Origin: Amorphophallus konjac
Taxonomy: Eukaryota > Streptophyta > Magnoliopsida > Alismatales > Araceae
Reading direction: 5' to 3'
DNA: 64,000 bases
Assembly (NCBI GenBank): GCA_022559845.1
Contig: CM040120.1
Location: 306,750,740-306,814,739, forward strand
Shown: positions 20,553-32,345 of the stretch, one piece after another
Position numbering within the stretch: position 1 is the first letter of the stretch
How the letters are laid out: each line of letters starts with the position of its first letter
Made by a program: the position numbers and the translations under genes
Notes under the pieces: model-generated
The model's input: only the letters and a program-made list of their open reading frames with translations
Databases searched by the model: none
What the model was told of the DNA's origin: nothing

Positions 20553-22362
20553 ATAATGTCAGAGCTTCTTAACTGTGAAGACCAGCGCCAGACAGATCTT
20601 CTCAATATAAGTATATTTCACTTCAGTTCTGACCAGTCTCTGACTGAGGTAATAGAGGGCTTGCTCTTTCCCTTCTTCATTATTCTGGGCCAGCATTGCC
20701 CCCAGAGATTTATGTGTAGCCGCTATATACAGTATCAATGGTCATCCTTTCACCGGTGCGCCCAGCACTAGAGGAGTTTTCAGGTAGTCTTTTAGCTTGT
20801 CAAAGGCTGCCTGGCAATCTTCATCCCAATAAAAGGGAACCTCTTTCATCATCAACTTGTGAAAAGGCTGACATCGCCTTGACAAATTGGAAATGAACCG
20901 CCGGATATAAGCTAAACGGCCTTGTAGTGATCTCAGCTCGGAGATGTTCCTTGGCGGAGGTAACTCTTGAATTGCTTTGATCTTTGCGGGGTCTATCTTG
21001 ATTTCCCGATATCAGACGATGAAACTCAAGAATTTTCCGCTCGACACTCCGAACGCACATTTCATGGGGTTCATCTTCAGCTCATGCTGCCTCAGCCTCT
21101 GAAAAACAATCCGGAGGTCTTGCAGATGATCTTCCTTTCTTCTGGTTTTGACCACCAGGTCGTCTATGTAGCATTCGACCTTGTGGTAGAGCAACTCATC
21201 AAAGATTTTGGTCATTGCGCGCTGATAAGTTGCGCCAGCATTCTTCAGTCCGAACGGCATTCTCTTGTAATGATAAATGCCTTTAGGGGTTCGGTCATGC
21301 TCCGCAATCCAAATCTGATTGTAGCCGGACGATCCATCCATGAATGATAGGGCCTCATGGCCGGTTGTAGCATCAATCATGACTTCGGTTATTGGCACCG
21401 GAAAGTCATCCTTGGGGCAGGCTTTATTTATATCTCGGAAGTCGACACATATCCGGATCTGTCCATTCTTCTTCTTCACGGGGACGATATTCGCCAGCCA
21501 TGTAGTGTACTGGTTTTCTTCAACAAATCCCATGTCAATGAGCTTGTCGACTTTAGCACAAATTTGGGTGATGAGCTCTGGCCTCATGCGCCGCGGTGGT
21601 TGCTTCACTGGCTCGGCCTCAGGGCTGATTGTTAGCTCGTGTTGTGAGACAGCGGGGCTTAGACCTGGCATCACTTTGTAAGTCCAGGCGAAGCAATCCC
21701 GGCATTCTAGCAGCAGCTGGATGTACAGCTCCCGTTCTTCTGGGGATAGTTGGGCGCTGCGGAAGGTAGGCCTAGGGTCCTTCTCATTTCCCAGTTTGAC
21801 TTCCATCAGTTCATCGACTGTGGCCTGGCCTCCGTCTTCTATTTTCGGAGGTGCCGGTTGGAGGTCAGCGAAGTCTGGAATGCCATCTTGAGGGTCAAGC
21901 ACTTCGACTTCCTCGTCAGACACCGCCACAGCTTCTTGAGGCTTCTTTATTTCTTGTGCTAGCGGCTGGGTGGATCGTTCTATTAGCCAATCCATCGCCG
22001 TTGCAGCTCTCAAGGGCGAGAGAGCAGCTTCAGTGTTTGTAGATGAGGTTGTAGCCACGACGGGCTGGTAGCTATTTACTGTCGGACTCAGACAGCATAC
22101 TGGTTCTATAGCAGAAGCTGAGAAAGTCTCGCCTTCTGGGACAGTTGTGTCTTCCGCAGAAGTGGCTTTTTCTTTCCTGGTAGCTGGCTCCCCTTGATTG
22201 GAGTTGACCAAGGCTTCCCTGATTGACAGAAAGGGTGTTGAAGTTGTCATTAGTAGGACCCCTGTGGAGGGAGAGACTCCTACTTCTTGAATGTCTTCGG
22301 CTTCGCTGCTGCTAGCCGTATCAAATTCGGCTTGAAAGGCCGCTTCTTCGGGATGAACTTGC
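20553..22362 (-). pseudogene. pol: T pol: reverse transcriptase and gypsy RNase H
   Basis: The segment 21012-22250 encodes RT. It has CVDFRDINKACPKDDFP, D305 in LSFMDGSSGYNQ, RMPFGLKNAGATYQRAM and the YIDD catalytic motif at 361-364. It is in the same frame as the protease part. An in-frame stop ends it at 21012, and several more in-frame stops (for example near 20750 and 20553) break the connection and gypsy RNase H segment that follows. The acidic N-terminal linker (EEVEVLDPQDGIPDFADLQP) is typical of the protease-RT junction in Tat elements. This copy cannot make an active enzyme. Confidence 0.9.
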
Positions 22363-24405
22363 TCCTAGCATCGGCAAGGGGCTGAGGTTTCTACTTCTTG
22401 ATTTCCGGACCGAGCCAGTTCAAGATATTCGGCTTCCGTCGGATACTCATCAAAGGTTGCTCCCAAAGGGCTATCTTCAGTAGTGTAGAAGGCGGAGATA
22501 GTATCCACCTCGTACCGCCCACTGTGATAATATTCCTCCAGGGTGAAGCCCAACCCTGGATGTTGAGAGACACGTCTCATTTCCTTATCCAGATTTGCAG
22601 GATGCCACATCTTCTGGAAAGCTTCTTTGCGCTTTTGAGACTGATCGGGAGGAATGTGTTGCTTCTGAAACATCTTGGCCATCCGATCAGTTGTAAATGC
22701 CAGGCCTTGAACAGGAACCGGCGGGTTGCTTAGATCTTCGGGGAGGCTGCAGTATGTGTCTTCCCGAGTGGGATGTTCTTCAGCCGTATAGAACAGGCTG
22801 CTGGGCCCATCTTCTTGTGTCACCTCCCAAGCCTTGAAAGGTTCGACAGTGGGGTCGTTGAGGCCGAGGACTGGCTTGGTGAGGCCGGCCGGGACTCCGA
22901 TGCGGTCGTGCTGTCGATTGACCTGCACTTCCTTAGCTTTGGGATATAATGCTGGGGGTGTTACCCTGCCGACGTCTCCAGAAGCTGTGATGTGGGAGAC
23001 CACCTTCGGCTTGACATATCCGCGTGGCGGTGGTGGATACCAACCATCACCCGATCTATTCTTCAAGGCCCCTATGGGGGCTTTAGCTTTAGAAACCTTT
23101 CGGGGAGGCCCCGTATATAGGTTGGCATCCACCAATTGACATTCAAATACCTCGAATGGGTGGAGATCAGCAAATATCCTCTCCTCCTTTCCTTGGAGGC
23201 TGTATTTGATGCATTGGTGGAGCGTGGAGGGCACCACCATATTCTCATGCAGCCATGGGCGGCCGAGCAGCGCCTTGTAGGAGGTGCGAGAGTCAATGAT
23301 ATGAAACTGCACCGTTGTAGTGAAATCTGCCAGTGTCAGTGTGAACTCTGCCACTCCCATTGAAACCTCACATTTTTGGTTGAAGCCAGCGATACGCATA
23401 TCCCCGACTTTCTCGAGATGCACATTAAAATGGTGCCTCTCGTATATTCTGTAAGGCAGAATGTTGACTGCTGCACCGGGATCAACCAGTATTCTGTTCA
23501 GCTCCCTTCCATTCAGGTGCCCTTTCATGTATAGCGGCCTGTTGTGGCTGGCAGTAGGCAATAGCATGTCTTTCGGAGAGAAGGTCATACTGGCTTCTGG
23601 TATAGCTTCGGCTATGCAGGCTTCAAAATGAGCAGGCGTCTGCAGAGCGGTGATGATCGCCTGTCGAGTTTCTTCACTCAAAGAGAGCATTTCCCAGATC
23701 GTAAATCGAGCGGGGAGCTTCTTGAGCAACTTCATTATTCGGCTCCCGGCCCGGACATTGGAGAGCTTCATCTCTTCGGCCCATCTGGGCTTGGGGAGGT
23801 ATTGATTTGTGGGTCCAGACGGACCTGCTTCATCTTCCTCAGACTCGGCACCCTCTTGGCTGGCACCGGCTATCGGGTCTTCCTTATTAGCTACTGTAGG
23901 GCAAGCTCCATCTGCATTTGCATCCTCAGTAGATTGCGCTGGCTGCGGTTGAATGGCCCCGAGTGTAGGGTTAGCCTCTTGACAGGGCTGCTTCCCCTTT
24001 GACATTTTCATAAATTCAAGGAATGAAGGGACTGCCTTGCCCCCACTCTTGTTGTATAGGCCTGAAGGAGGAGGGATTTGGACTCCCTTAACTTCCGGCG
24101 GAGGTGTCTTGTAGGGTTGCTCCCCTCTGAACATGATGTTGCGGTTGGGTGGTGGCTGGCGCCCCCATTTTCGACCTGACCGAGTGGCATGTGCAGCAGT
24201 TGCGGCCTCGGCCTTGCCTCCCCCAGCATGGGGTGTGAAGCAAATTTCTTCTTCTTCCTCTTCTCCGGGTAGGTTGAAGAGTGCTGATAGGGTATTGCAG
24301 GAGACAACATGTGCTTTATTGGCCCCAACGGCCTTTCTTTTCTTCTTCTTTTGCTTTCTCTTCTTTTTGGTTTCTGCGGGTGCCTGCCCCCAGAACAGGC
24401 TGCCC
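22363..24405 (-). pseudogene. pol: T gag-pro, part after the LINE insertion: protease
   Basis: It is in frame with the gag segment on the other side of the LINE, counting across one copy of the 15-bp duplication, so gag and protease were one ORF before insertion. The first 90 codons (24405 to about 24135) are a basic and acidic linker. The retropepsin core carries D218-P219-G220 in RILVDPGAAVNILP (numbering from 24134) and the flap-side GRPWLHE. A TAG at 22363-22365 then interrupts the frame before RT. The DPG triad is a variant of the usual DSG/DTG that occurs in this lineage. Confidence 0.85.
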
Positions 24406-24420
24406 TCTTCAGGGGGTGTT
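24406..24420. repeat. LINE target-site duplication, left
   Basis: TCTTCAGGGGGTGTT is identical to 30101-30115. It sits at the poly(A) (3') end of the LINE. Confidence 0.95.
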
Positions 24421-24527
24421 TTTTTTTTAAAACCCTGCCTAGGGGGAATGGAGAGTGCTCTCGACGAGACACATCACCATTTGACCACTAGGGGGAAGGT
24501 ATTATTAAGCAAAACTTCAACAGAATA

Positions 24528-25469
24528 TTACATGGTTCGGATGCTAGGGACACCTAGCTTATCCAATTGTGTTGCGCCCTTGACATTTGGCGGCAACTCA
24601 TGATAAAAAAAGAAAGAATTACACTTTTTAGAGCAAGCATGAGATGCTAACAAGTCAGCAGCAACGTTAGCTTCTCTGAATACATGAGTGACTGTGTCCC
24701 TTGGCGAAAGCAGAGCTTTGATTTCTCTGACATAAGGAGTGATGGTCCACGGGTAGCAAGCTTGGCTATTAATGGCTTGAACAAGGATTTTGGAATCACA
24801 TTCAATCCCAGTCGGTTGAGGAGAAACCAGCTTCAGATAGTAGATGCCATCTAGGAGTGCTCTAGCTTCTGCAATGATGCTGTTTGCAGCCCCATAAAAA
24901 TGTGAAAAAGCAATGAGAACATCACCTTTGAAATCTCTGACAATTCCACCTCCACCTGAAATTTCTGGATTCTTACTAGCTCCATCGGTATTCAGTTTTA
25001 ATAGAGGCCATGGAGGACATAACCATTTGACAATTTTCAAAATAGGATTTTTAGAAGAACCACCTTTAATACCAAATTGTGAAAGAATAAGCTTCTTGCT
25101 GTGATGCTCTTCCTTTAGATCCGACAGTTCACAAACGGATTTAGCTTGGGTAATAATGTTATGCAGAATGGTAGATTTTGAAATATATTTACCCTCATAT
25201 CTAGCCAAATTTCTTGCAGACCAGAGTTCCAACATGGTATAACCAATAACTGCTAGAGAGAAGAAACCAAACTTTGATTTGATATTAAGGGGAGTGAGCG
25301 ATTTGATGACTCTGTGTTTTACAGAAAGGCCTTCAAATTGTAGCCCCAGAGCTGACAAAGAAGCCCAGACAAATGAAGCAGCTTCACTGTCTATGAATAT
25401 GTGTTGCATAGATTCCACTTTAGATTGGACACAACAATGGCATTTGGAGCAGAGCTGAATTCCCAGCAT
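24528..25469 (-). pseudogene. LINE ORF2, C-terminal part: zinc-binding region and RNase H
   Basis: About 313 codons are open, in the same frame as the segment 25731-26237. Residues 5-40 contain the end of the zf-RVT region (LCSKCHCC...MQHIFIDS). Residues 157-285 are an RNase H domain with D162 in LNTDGASKN, E201 in IIAEARAL and D225 in IECDSKIL. This C-terminal RNase H is typical of plant L1 elements. The segment 25470-25730 that links it to the RT contains in-frame stops (near 25663 and 25731). Confidence 0.88.
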
Positions 25470-28224
25470 TTGAACATTATTGTCTGTTGGTACACAGTTG
25501 TAGACAATCCTCCATAGAAAAATAGATAATCTAGTAGGCAGCCATTTCGACCAAAGCTTTGACCAAGGCGATTGCTCCTGCTGAATGATGTTGCTTAGAC
25601 ATTTATAAATTGATGAAACTTCACAGAGACCCGATGAGGACAGGGACCAGACTTCCTGATCCTACAGCTGGGAAAAGGAAGTAGCTCTGATAGTGGATTT
25701 AATATCATCTGGTAAGTAGTTATTGATAGCCTAGATTTCTTCAAGAGTAGGATGTAAGATACAGTCGCTAACAGCAGCATTGCTGTTAGGAATGGCAGCC
25801 ATCGGAATGTATGAGTGAAGGGGCTTATTACCCAGCCAATTATCCAACCAGAAATTTGTGGAGCTCCCATCACCAACAATAACTTTTTTATGTTGGGCAA
25901 TGATGTCTCTGGCATGCATCCAGCTTTTCCGGCCATGGCCCTTCAGAAGTTTAAAGGTGACCTCTGTAATGTGGCAGCCCTTGATGTGTCTAGCTTTGAA
26001 ATAACCAGCCCATAGCGAGTTCGAGTGAATTGCTCTCCATAGCATCTTCACCCTCAAAGCCACCTCTAGATGTCTCAGGGACATAATTCTCAAGCCCCCT
26101 TGACTTATGGGTTTACAGATGGACTGCCAAGATTTCCAGTGATGTTTGGTTCCATGGGAGGAAGAACCCCAGAAGAAGTTTGCAAACATTCTGTCCATAG
26201 TTTGATGAATACCAGCATGCAGGGGAGAGGAGGCCAATGTATAAATGGGAAGATGTCAACACATGTTTGATGAGAATAAGTTTAGCACCTTGGGATAGCA
26301 TTTTACCTTGCCAACCTTCTAATCTCTGTTGGATCGAAGATAACAGGCCAGCATAGTAAACCTTCCTGCTCCTGCCAATGGAAATAGGGAAACCCAGATA
26401 TCTATGTGGAAAGGAGTGCTGTGAGAAACTAATAAAGGATTTAATCCAAGAAATAACAGCCGGATTTACTTTATGGTGCATAAAAAAACCACTCTTCTCA
26501 ATATTAATCATCTGGCCAGAAGCTCTTTCATAAACCTGAAGAATTTTCATTAACCTTCGAACTGATGACTTTGAAGCATTACTGAAAATTATTGTGTCGT
26601 CTGCAAACAAATAATGAGACCCATTAGGACAACCCCTGGGGACAGCAAACCAACCAATATTACCAGCAAGAAATTCATTCCTCAAGGATCTGCTAAGCAC
26701 TTCTTCAGCTAGTATAAATAGGGCAGGTGCATTTGGGTCTCCTTGGCGAACTCCCCTTGTGGATTTGAAAAAACTAGCCATGTCTCCATTCAAGAGCACA
26801 GAAAACCAGCAATTGTTAAGCATCTTCTCAATGAGATTAATAAAAACTAAACTGAAGCCAAACTTCCTCAGAACTACATACAAGAAATCCCATTCAAGCC
26901 GATCATATGCCTTTGCCATATCTAATTTAAAAATGACATTACCCCCCCTGCACTTCCTGCCCAGCTCATGGGTTAGCTCTTGAGCTAGGGAAATGCTTTC
27001 AACTATTTGTCTACCTTGAACAAAGGCTGACTGTTCCACGGATATGAGTTTAGGTAGGAGAGTTGCCAACCTGTTGTTCAGAATGGAAGATATAATCTTA
27101 TAAAAGAAGTTACAAAGGCTGATAGGGAGATATTCAGAAATGTCCACTACATTCTGTTTCTTAGGAATTAGAGCAATAATAGAGGCTGTCACAGTTCTGG
27201 GTAGAGGTTGCTGGAATATGAAGAACTCCTGCACTGCATCTACCACCAGAGTTTCTACAATGTGCCAAGAGTTTTGAAAGAATACACCTGTGATACCGTC
27301 AGGACCAGGGGCACTATCTGCAGACATTTTAAAAACCACTGTCTTAATTTCCGGAGCACTAGGAACCGCACACAAATACTCATTGTTATCAGCAGTGATC
27401 AAAGATGGAATACAATCCAGTAATCCTTCATCTAAATGATGATCCTGCGAAGAGAAAGCATTCTGAAAATGGGAGACAACTATTCTTTTCATGTCTTCAT
27501 GATCCGCAGTTACAATCCCTGTAGGATTTCTGAGCTTAGCAATGCAGTTCCTCCTTCTGTTGTTAAGAGTTGACATATGAAAAAACTTAGTATTCCTATC
27601 CCCTTCAAGTAGCCAACGGACCCTAGACTTCTGCCTCCAGAAGCATTCTTGCTGGATATATTTATCAATAAGAGTAGATTTGGCCTCCTCAAGCTTGGTA
27701 TAATTTTCATTAGAGGGGACAGAGTCATAACAGAACTCTGCTTGAAGAACTGCATCTTCTGCCGAGGCAAAATTCATGTGCACATTACCAAACACTTCCT
27801 TGTTCCAAATACTCAGCATTTTCCTCATATGTTTGAGTTTTAAACAGAGAGAAGAAATAGAAGAAGATGCTATAGGGCTGGTGCGCCAATATAGATCCAC
27901 AGTTGCATTGAAAGAATCATGCATTGTCCACATTTTTTGAAAAATAAATATGCTGTGGTATCTGACCAGAGGGGAGTGTTTAATCAGTAAAGGAGCATGG
28001 TCAGATGCCTCTCTTGAAAGGTGCTCAATAGTGACAGGAATACTGTTCAGCCAAGCAGTGTTAATAAGAGCTCTATCTAGCCTTGCCCAAATGCCTTTAC
28101 TGCCCACTTGGTTGTTATGCCAGGGGCATTTAGATCCAGTGAATCCAGCATCCAACAGACCACAGTCAGAGATACAATCCTTGAAGTCAGACATAGCAGA
28201 TGGGTTTGGTTCATTACCCCCCAA
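25470..28224 (-). pseudogene. LINE ORF2, central part: reverse transcriptase
   Basis: The segment 26113-28224 (703 codons) begins with the end of the endonuclease (SDHAPL, residues 74-78). It then encodes RT with KLDMAKAYDRLEW (catalytic D435), RQGDP and FADD at 540-543. It loses frame near 26113-26237, where the thumb and connection region continues in another frame (to 25731). Its first codon is not a start; it is joined to the endonuclease part by a one-base shift in a G6 run at 28217-28222. Confidence 0.9.
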
Positions 28225-28658
28225 TTTTCATCTGAATTCACTAAGCAATTAAAGTCACCTACTACAAGCCAAGGAAGGTTGATGTTACTGTGAGTATTTT
28301 TCAAAGAATTCCAGAGGGGTTTCCTCTCAGCAACCGAACACCTAGCATATACAATGGATATATAAAAACCAGGCATAATAGTGTTGGTTTGTAGTAAAGA
28401 AATCTGCTGATCATCCCTACTCACAAGAGTGAACTCAAAAGGTTCTCTCCACATTATCCAGATATAAGCTGACAGTTCAATATTAGCAATAGCATGCTTC
28501 ATTCCAAATTTTTTACATATACTATCCAACTTAGATAAATGAATTTTAGGTTCCAGAATTGCTAGAAAATCGAGCTTATAGGATTTCAGAAGGTATTTAA
28601 TCCGACCTTGAGATACTTCATTCCCAATACCTCTAATATTCCAAACAAGCATACTCAT
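28130..28658 (-). pseudogene. LINE ORF2, N-terminal part: apurinic-like endonuclease
   Basis: ORF2 starts at the ATG at 28658, overlapping the ORF1 stop by four bases (ATGA, 28655-28658), which suggests termination-reinitiation. The endonuclease motifs WNIRGIGN, ILEPKI and VVGDFN are visible. The frame is lost at the G6 run near 28220, and the final catalytic motif SDHAP lies in the following frame. The nick made by this enzyme would prime reverse transcription at the target. Confidence 0.88.
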
Positions 28659-30034
28659 TGACAGGAAGAGGAGCTGTTAATGTTTCCAGTGGAGCTAACC
28701 CTCAGCATAGATCTGGTAGTAACTCTCTGGCCTTTTTCCAGCATGGTCCTGACATTATTCAACTTAGCAGCATCTGCGATCTCCTGGCATTTACCCACAA
28801 CTTCTTTGTCTTTAGTAAAATCAACATTCTGCTTTATCAAGTCCTTGGGGTCCACAATAGCAAAATCTGAAGTAGGGACTAATTCAGCAGAAGGAGGAAG
28901 GCTTTGGATTGAAGGCAACTCTTTTTGAGTAGGGGCCAAGGAGGACCCCAAACACGAAGAAACATTGTCTACGCTACCTGGCATAGTCACCAAGGTAGGA
29001 CAATCAGCATCCTGCCGAGGCTCAGAACCATTATAAACGACCTCTGAGTGAGGTTGCTTGCTAGAATCACTTAAATTAGCAGTAAAAGAATTGCCACACT
29101 TCAATACATGTATGTCTCCATCCATTTTCTCTACCAGGTTACTTTTGGCTGAGGCAATAGGCTGCCAAACAAGCTTGGGTTTAGAGAATTCCACAGGTTT
29201 GGATGAGGTCTCCGATGCATAATTATCTATATTAATGGAGGCATTAGCCTTCGAGCCCTTACAACAGTCCACATTATGACCAAAACATGAACAATGACAG
29301 CATAACTCCAGAAATTTAGGATACTGAATCTCTTGCCAGGCACCACCCCCAGGAAAACCAATCCACACACGAGAAGGGTGTGGTTTTGAAATGTCCAGGT
29401 CAATGCAGACACGAGCAGTGCTGGTTTGCGACATATTCAATGTTGCCGGATAAATTTTTAAAACCTGACCAATATTACCAGCAATCGAGCGCAACATATG
29501 CTCAATGAAGAAATTAACTGGGAGACCAGAGAAATCAATCCAAACTGGGATGACAGGAGAATCAACATTCGGCGAGAAATCCATTGTCCATTTGAAGGAT
29601 CTAAACAGGCGTCCTTGTACGAATAGCGTCTCTCGCAGCAGAAGGATAAGATAGTCTTCGTAGTTCTTGAATCTTAGAAGAAGGTGCCGATTGTCGAGAG
29701 CGCTGATCACAAAATCTTCCTTAAACTGAAATCTTTTAGATAGATGGGATCTGATGTCAGTGAAGGGGGGACGACCCTGCGGAGTGCGTGCCACCAGGGA
29801 GAAAGAAAGAGGCTTTATGGATGCTTCAATCTTTTCCTGACTGAAGAACACGGCCGGTTCCCCATTGTCCGTTCTCGCTGGGTCGTGAACACTGCCCTGG
29901 ACGATCGGGGGAGGCATTGTCGACGCAAGCACCTCTACAAAGGATCTAGTTAACGGGGGGGTTGAAAGGGAAGAGGAAGCATTGGTTGCCAAGGAGACCG
30001 GGGGGACCACGAGTGGTCCCCCAGGAACAGCCAT
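28655..30034 (-). CDS. LINE ORF1: DUF4283 and CCHC zinc-knuckle nucleic-acid-binding protein
   Basis: About 459 codons are uninterrupted from the ATG at 30034; the frame is open a few codons further upstream. After a Ser/Pro-rich N-terminus comes a DUF4283-type domain (about residues 75-210; SFSLVARTP, LLLRFKNYEDY, VWIDFSGLPVNF), then a perfect CX2CX4HX4C knuckle in LCCHCSCFGHNVDCC and a disordered Ser/Pro-rich tail. Plant LINE ORF1 proteins of this form bind element RNA in the ribonucleoprotein. The start at 30034 was chosen because the longer reading begins with a non-AUG codon at the element's edge. The ORF stop overlaps the ORF2 start. Confidence 0.88.
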   Translation of the reverse strand: MAVPGGPLVVPPVSLATNASSSLSTPPLTRSFVEVLASTMPPPIVQGSVHDPARTDNGEPAVFFSQEKIEASIKPLSFSLVARTPQGRPPFTDIRSHLSKRFQFKEDFVISALDNRHLLLRFKNYEDYLILLLRETLFVQGRLFRSFKWTMDFSPNVDSPVIPVWIDFSGLPVNFFIEHMLRSIAGNIGQVLKIYPATLNMSQTSTARVCIDLDISKPHPSRVWIGFPGGGAWQEIQYPKFLELCCHCSCFGHNVDCCKGSKANASINIDNYASETSSKPVEFSKPKLVWQPIASAKSNLVEKMDGDIHVLKCGNSFTANLSDSSKQPHSEVVYNGSEPRQDADCPTLVTMPGSVDNVSSCLGSSLAPTQKELPSIQSLPPSAELVPTSDFAIVDPKDLIKQNVDFTKDKEVVGKCQEIADAAKLNNVRTMLEKGQRVTTRSMLRVSSTGNINSSSSCQ

Positions 30035-30100
30035 ATGAAAAAGCCGCCGGAGAGGCTCGATGCTGTCGCCGCCGGAACTTGGTGACGGAGGTTCCAACGT

Positions 30101-30115
30101 TCTTCAGGGGGTGTT
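30101..30115. repeat. LINE target-site duplication, right
   Basis: TCTTCAGGGGGTGTT is the partner of 24406-24420, at the LINE 5' end. Confidence 0.95.
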
Positions 30116-31641
30116 GCTTCAGCTTCCTCCACCTGTTTGAGTGAGAGTTGTTCTAGCTCTTGCCATGGGACGTGGTCCCGTACCAGCAGAGGTTTCAATT
30201 CGGACTGCACATATTCATCTAGCCCTTCAATCAGGTGATGTAGTCGAAGGAGCGCAGGATTGGTTTCCTTGATTACTGGCAGCGGAGTCTGCCTCCTCCT
30301 GTTAGGTGTATGTATTCTGATGGCTGTAGGTGGAGTGACCCATACGGGTGCTACCACTGGCGGAGCAGGCCGGGGTGTAACGCCACAGATATGTGTCCCC
30401 TTTTTTGGGCGAGGTGCCCTCTTCTTCTTGTGCTTTACAGTGATCCGCTGCCACCCCTGTTGTTCTTTCACGGGCTCCAGGAAATGGATTTTGTAGGTTC
30501 TCCGTGTGCTTGCTTCAGAGATCTCCTCAGGTAATACTTGATAGAGGGAGACCATGTTGACTGCTGCTCTCCTGAGAGGGGCTTCATGTGGCTGAGGACG
30601 GTCTACTTTGTACTCTCCCAGTTCTATTTCATTCTTCTTTATCATTCCTTCGATGATGTCTTTGAAAACATAACAGTCTTCGATTGGATGTCCCAACATC
30701 TGGTGGTAGGGGCAGAATCTTGGACTATCCTTTCTTTTCAGGTCCTCCGGCCTCCTGGGCTCAGGCAGAGTGACCATGCTGTATTCTGTTACCCAGTCGA
30801 ATAGGACTCGGGTCTTGTCTTTTGGAAAGGAATAGGCTTTCTTCATTTTGTCCCTCAGCGAAGGACCTTCTTTGTCATCCAGAGCTTTCGCAGGTTGCGG
30901 GGGAGCTGCCTTCTGGCCTTTCTCCTTCTGTTGTTCGAACGCCTTGATATCAAGCGCATTCGCTTCTTTAGGTGTGGGGCGCCGTTCCGTAGCCTTGCCT
31001 TTCTGGGCTGTGCTGGCAGCTGACGTCGGGACAGGCTTGGCTAAGAAAGCCTCCACTTCGGCCACCACATTATTCAGCCGGTCGAACGACCGTATTTCCA
31101 TTCCAATCATCTTTTCCAGGACCTCCCTCCTGAGGTTTTGTTTACATATTTGTACCGCGTCCTCCTGATGCGGGGGCCGCTTGCATCTCATTCCAAGGTT
31201 CCTCCACCTCTTGATGTAATCAAGGGCTGTCTCATCTGCCCTTTGTTTTGTTGAGTAGAGTTCGGCGACTGTGACCTCCCTCTCTGTGACATGGAATCTT
31301 TCTCTGAACTTTCTCTGCATATCTGACCAATCACTGATTGACCCGGCCGAGAGGCTAGAGTACCATTCAAATGCGAGCCCTGTCAGCGAGGACCCGAAGA
31401 ACTTCAGCAAACATGACTCGTCGGTGGCCAGATCACCCATAACGGTCATGTAATATTCAATATGCTCTTTCGGGGATCCCTTCCCGTTGAATTTTTCAAA
31501 CTTAGGTGGCTTGTTGACCCCCGGGAGAAGTCGTTTTGCCGCATGGTGTTGCGGGTAGGGTACCCGATAGGCATGAAATGCGACATAGTCACCTTCACTT
31601 TTCTCTGCGAGCTTCAGCTCGATCATCCTCTCCACCATCAT
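30101..31641 (-). pseudogene. gag: T gag, N-terminal part, cut by the LINE
   Basis: The frame opens at the ATG at 31641 and runs about 513 codons to the LINE junction. It shows a retrotransposon gag domain (about residues 60-180: KFEKFNGKGSPKEHIEYY, GLAFEWYSSL, RFRERF-like, ALDYIKRWRNL) and a Cys/His segment at 310-323 with spacing CX2HX4HX4C (CPYHQML, GHPIEDC). After the junction the same frame resumes at 24405 and runs into protease. The ATG overlaps the stop of the preceding short ORF (ATGA, 31638-31641). Gag forms the particle that packages the element RNA. The segment itself has no internal stop. Confidence 0.9.
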
Positions 31642-32318
31642 CTGGTTACGACCGTGGGGTCAACCAGTTCTGGATAGAAGTGTGTCGGCTGTAAGTATGG
31701 GGTGACCAGGGTGGTCGCCTGTGGAGGATGCAGCAGCGGGGTTGTCGTTTGCACCTGAGGGAGCACCGGAGGTAGCAGCGGCTGAGGCTGTGGCTGTGGC
31801 GGCCGCTGTTGTACTGTCGCCATGCTTGGCTCTGACGGCTGGGACAGTGTATAGAGCGGTGGAGGGTCGTCACGACGAGCCGCTCCCCGAGATGACTCAC
31901 CCTGGACTTCGGGTGGTTTAGAAGCCGATGAATGTTCAGTCTTTTCCATCAGCTGCTTCTTCAGAGAGTCTATCTCTTGTTGATATTTTTGTAGTAGTAT
32001 CAGAACTGATGGGTCTATAGTGGTGGGGATACTCTCTGTTGTCTCCCCGGTCGTACCCTCAGGCAAGATGTCGAGGAGGACGTCGTCTTCTTCTTCCGCC
32101 GTCACCACATTAGCGGTCAAGACGGGGGCCTTGTCATCCCAGTGGGGACAGACCTGGGGCTGTTTCCCTTTAACCATCATCAGAAGCTCTCTTGTTGCTT
32201 CTGTTCTGCGGGTAGTTGGCCCCGGCCTTGCGGCCAATTGAGCCAATTCTTGGGGGTCTTCAGGAAGCTCCCCATATAGGTTAGATATACCAGCCATGTT
32301 GCAGGTGAAAACCTGCAC
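31638..32318 (-). CDS. T: open ORF directly before gag (226 codons)
   Basis: It is open from 32318 to a TGA that overlaps the gag ATG by four bases. The product is acidic and Pro/Gln-rich, with a helical segment (LILLQKYQQEIDSLKKQLMEK, with Leu at near-heptad spacing) and a Pro/Gln-rich C-terminus. It may be the original gag N-terminus separated by a frameshift, or a separate protein translated by reinitiation. No known domain is recognised. The first ATG inside the frame (MAGISNLYGELPEDP) could also be the start. Confidence 0.6.
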   Translation of the reverse strand: MQVFTCNMAGISNLYGELPEDPQELAQLAARPGPTTRRTEATRELLMMVKGKQPQVCPHWDDKAPVLTANVVTAEEEDDVLLDILPEGTTGETTESIPTTIDPSVLILLQKYQQEIDSLKKQLMEKTEHSSASKPPEVQGESSRGAARRDDPPPLYTLSQPSEPSMATVQQRPPQPQPQPLLPPVLPQVQTTTPLLHPPQATTLVTPYLQPTHFYPELVDPTVVTR

Positions 32319-32345
32319 CCTTCTCTTTCGTTGATAGACCCTCCT

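Larger units (their letters stand above)
24421..30100 (-). mobile_element. L1-type plant LINE inserted in T gag-pro
   Basis: This 5.68 kb insertion is bounded by the 15-bp duplication TCTTCAGGGGGTGTT. It ends in an A-tract on the minus strand (plus-strand T8 at 24421-24428), as target-primed reverse transcription predicts. It codes, in minus sense, ORF1 (DUF4283 and zinc knuckle) and ORF2 (endonuclease, RT, zinc-binding region, RNase H), the usual set for plant L1-clade elements. Only about 66 bp precede the first ORF1 ATG, so it may be slightly 5' truncated. ORF1 is open; ORF2 is broken by frameshifts and stops. Confidence 0.93.

Noticed and set aside
25470..25730. Host gene exons between LINE segments
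   Set aside because: The sequence is the stop-containing continuation of LINE ORF2 between RT and RNase H.
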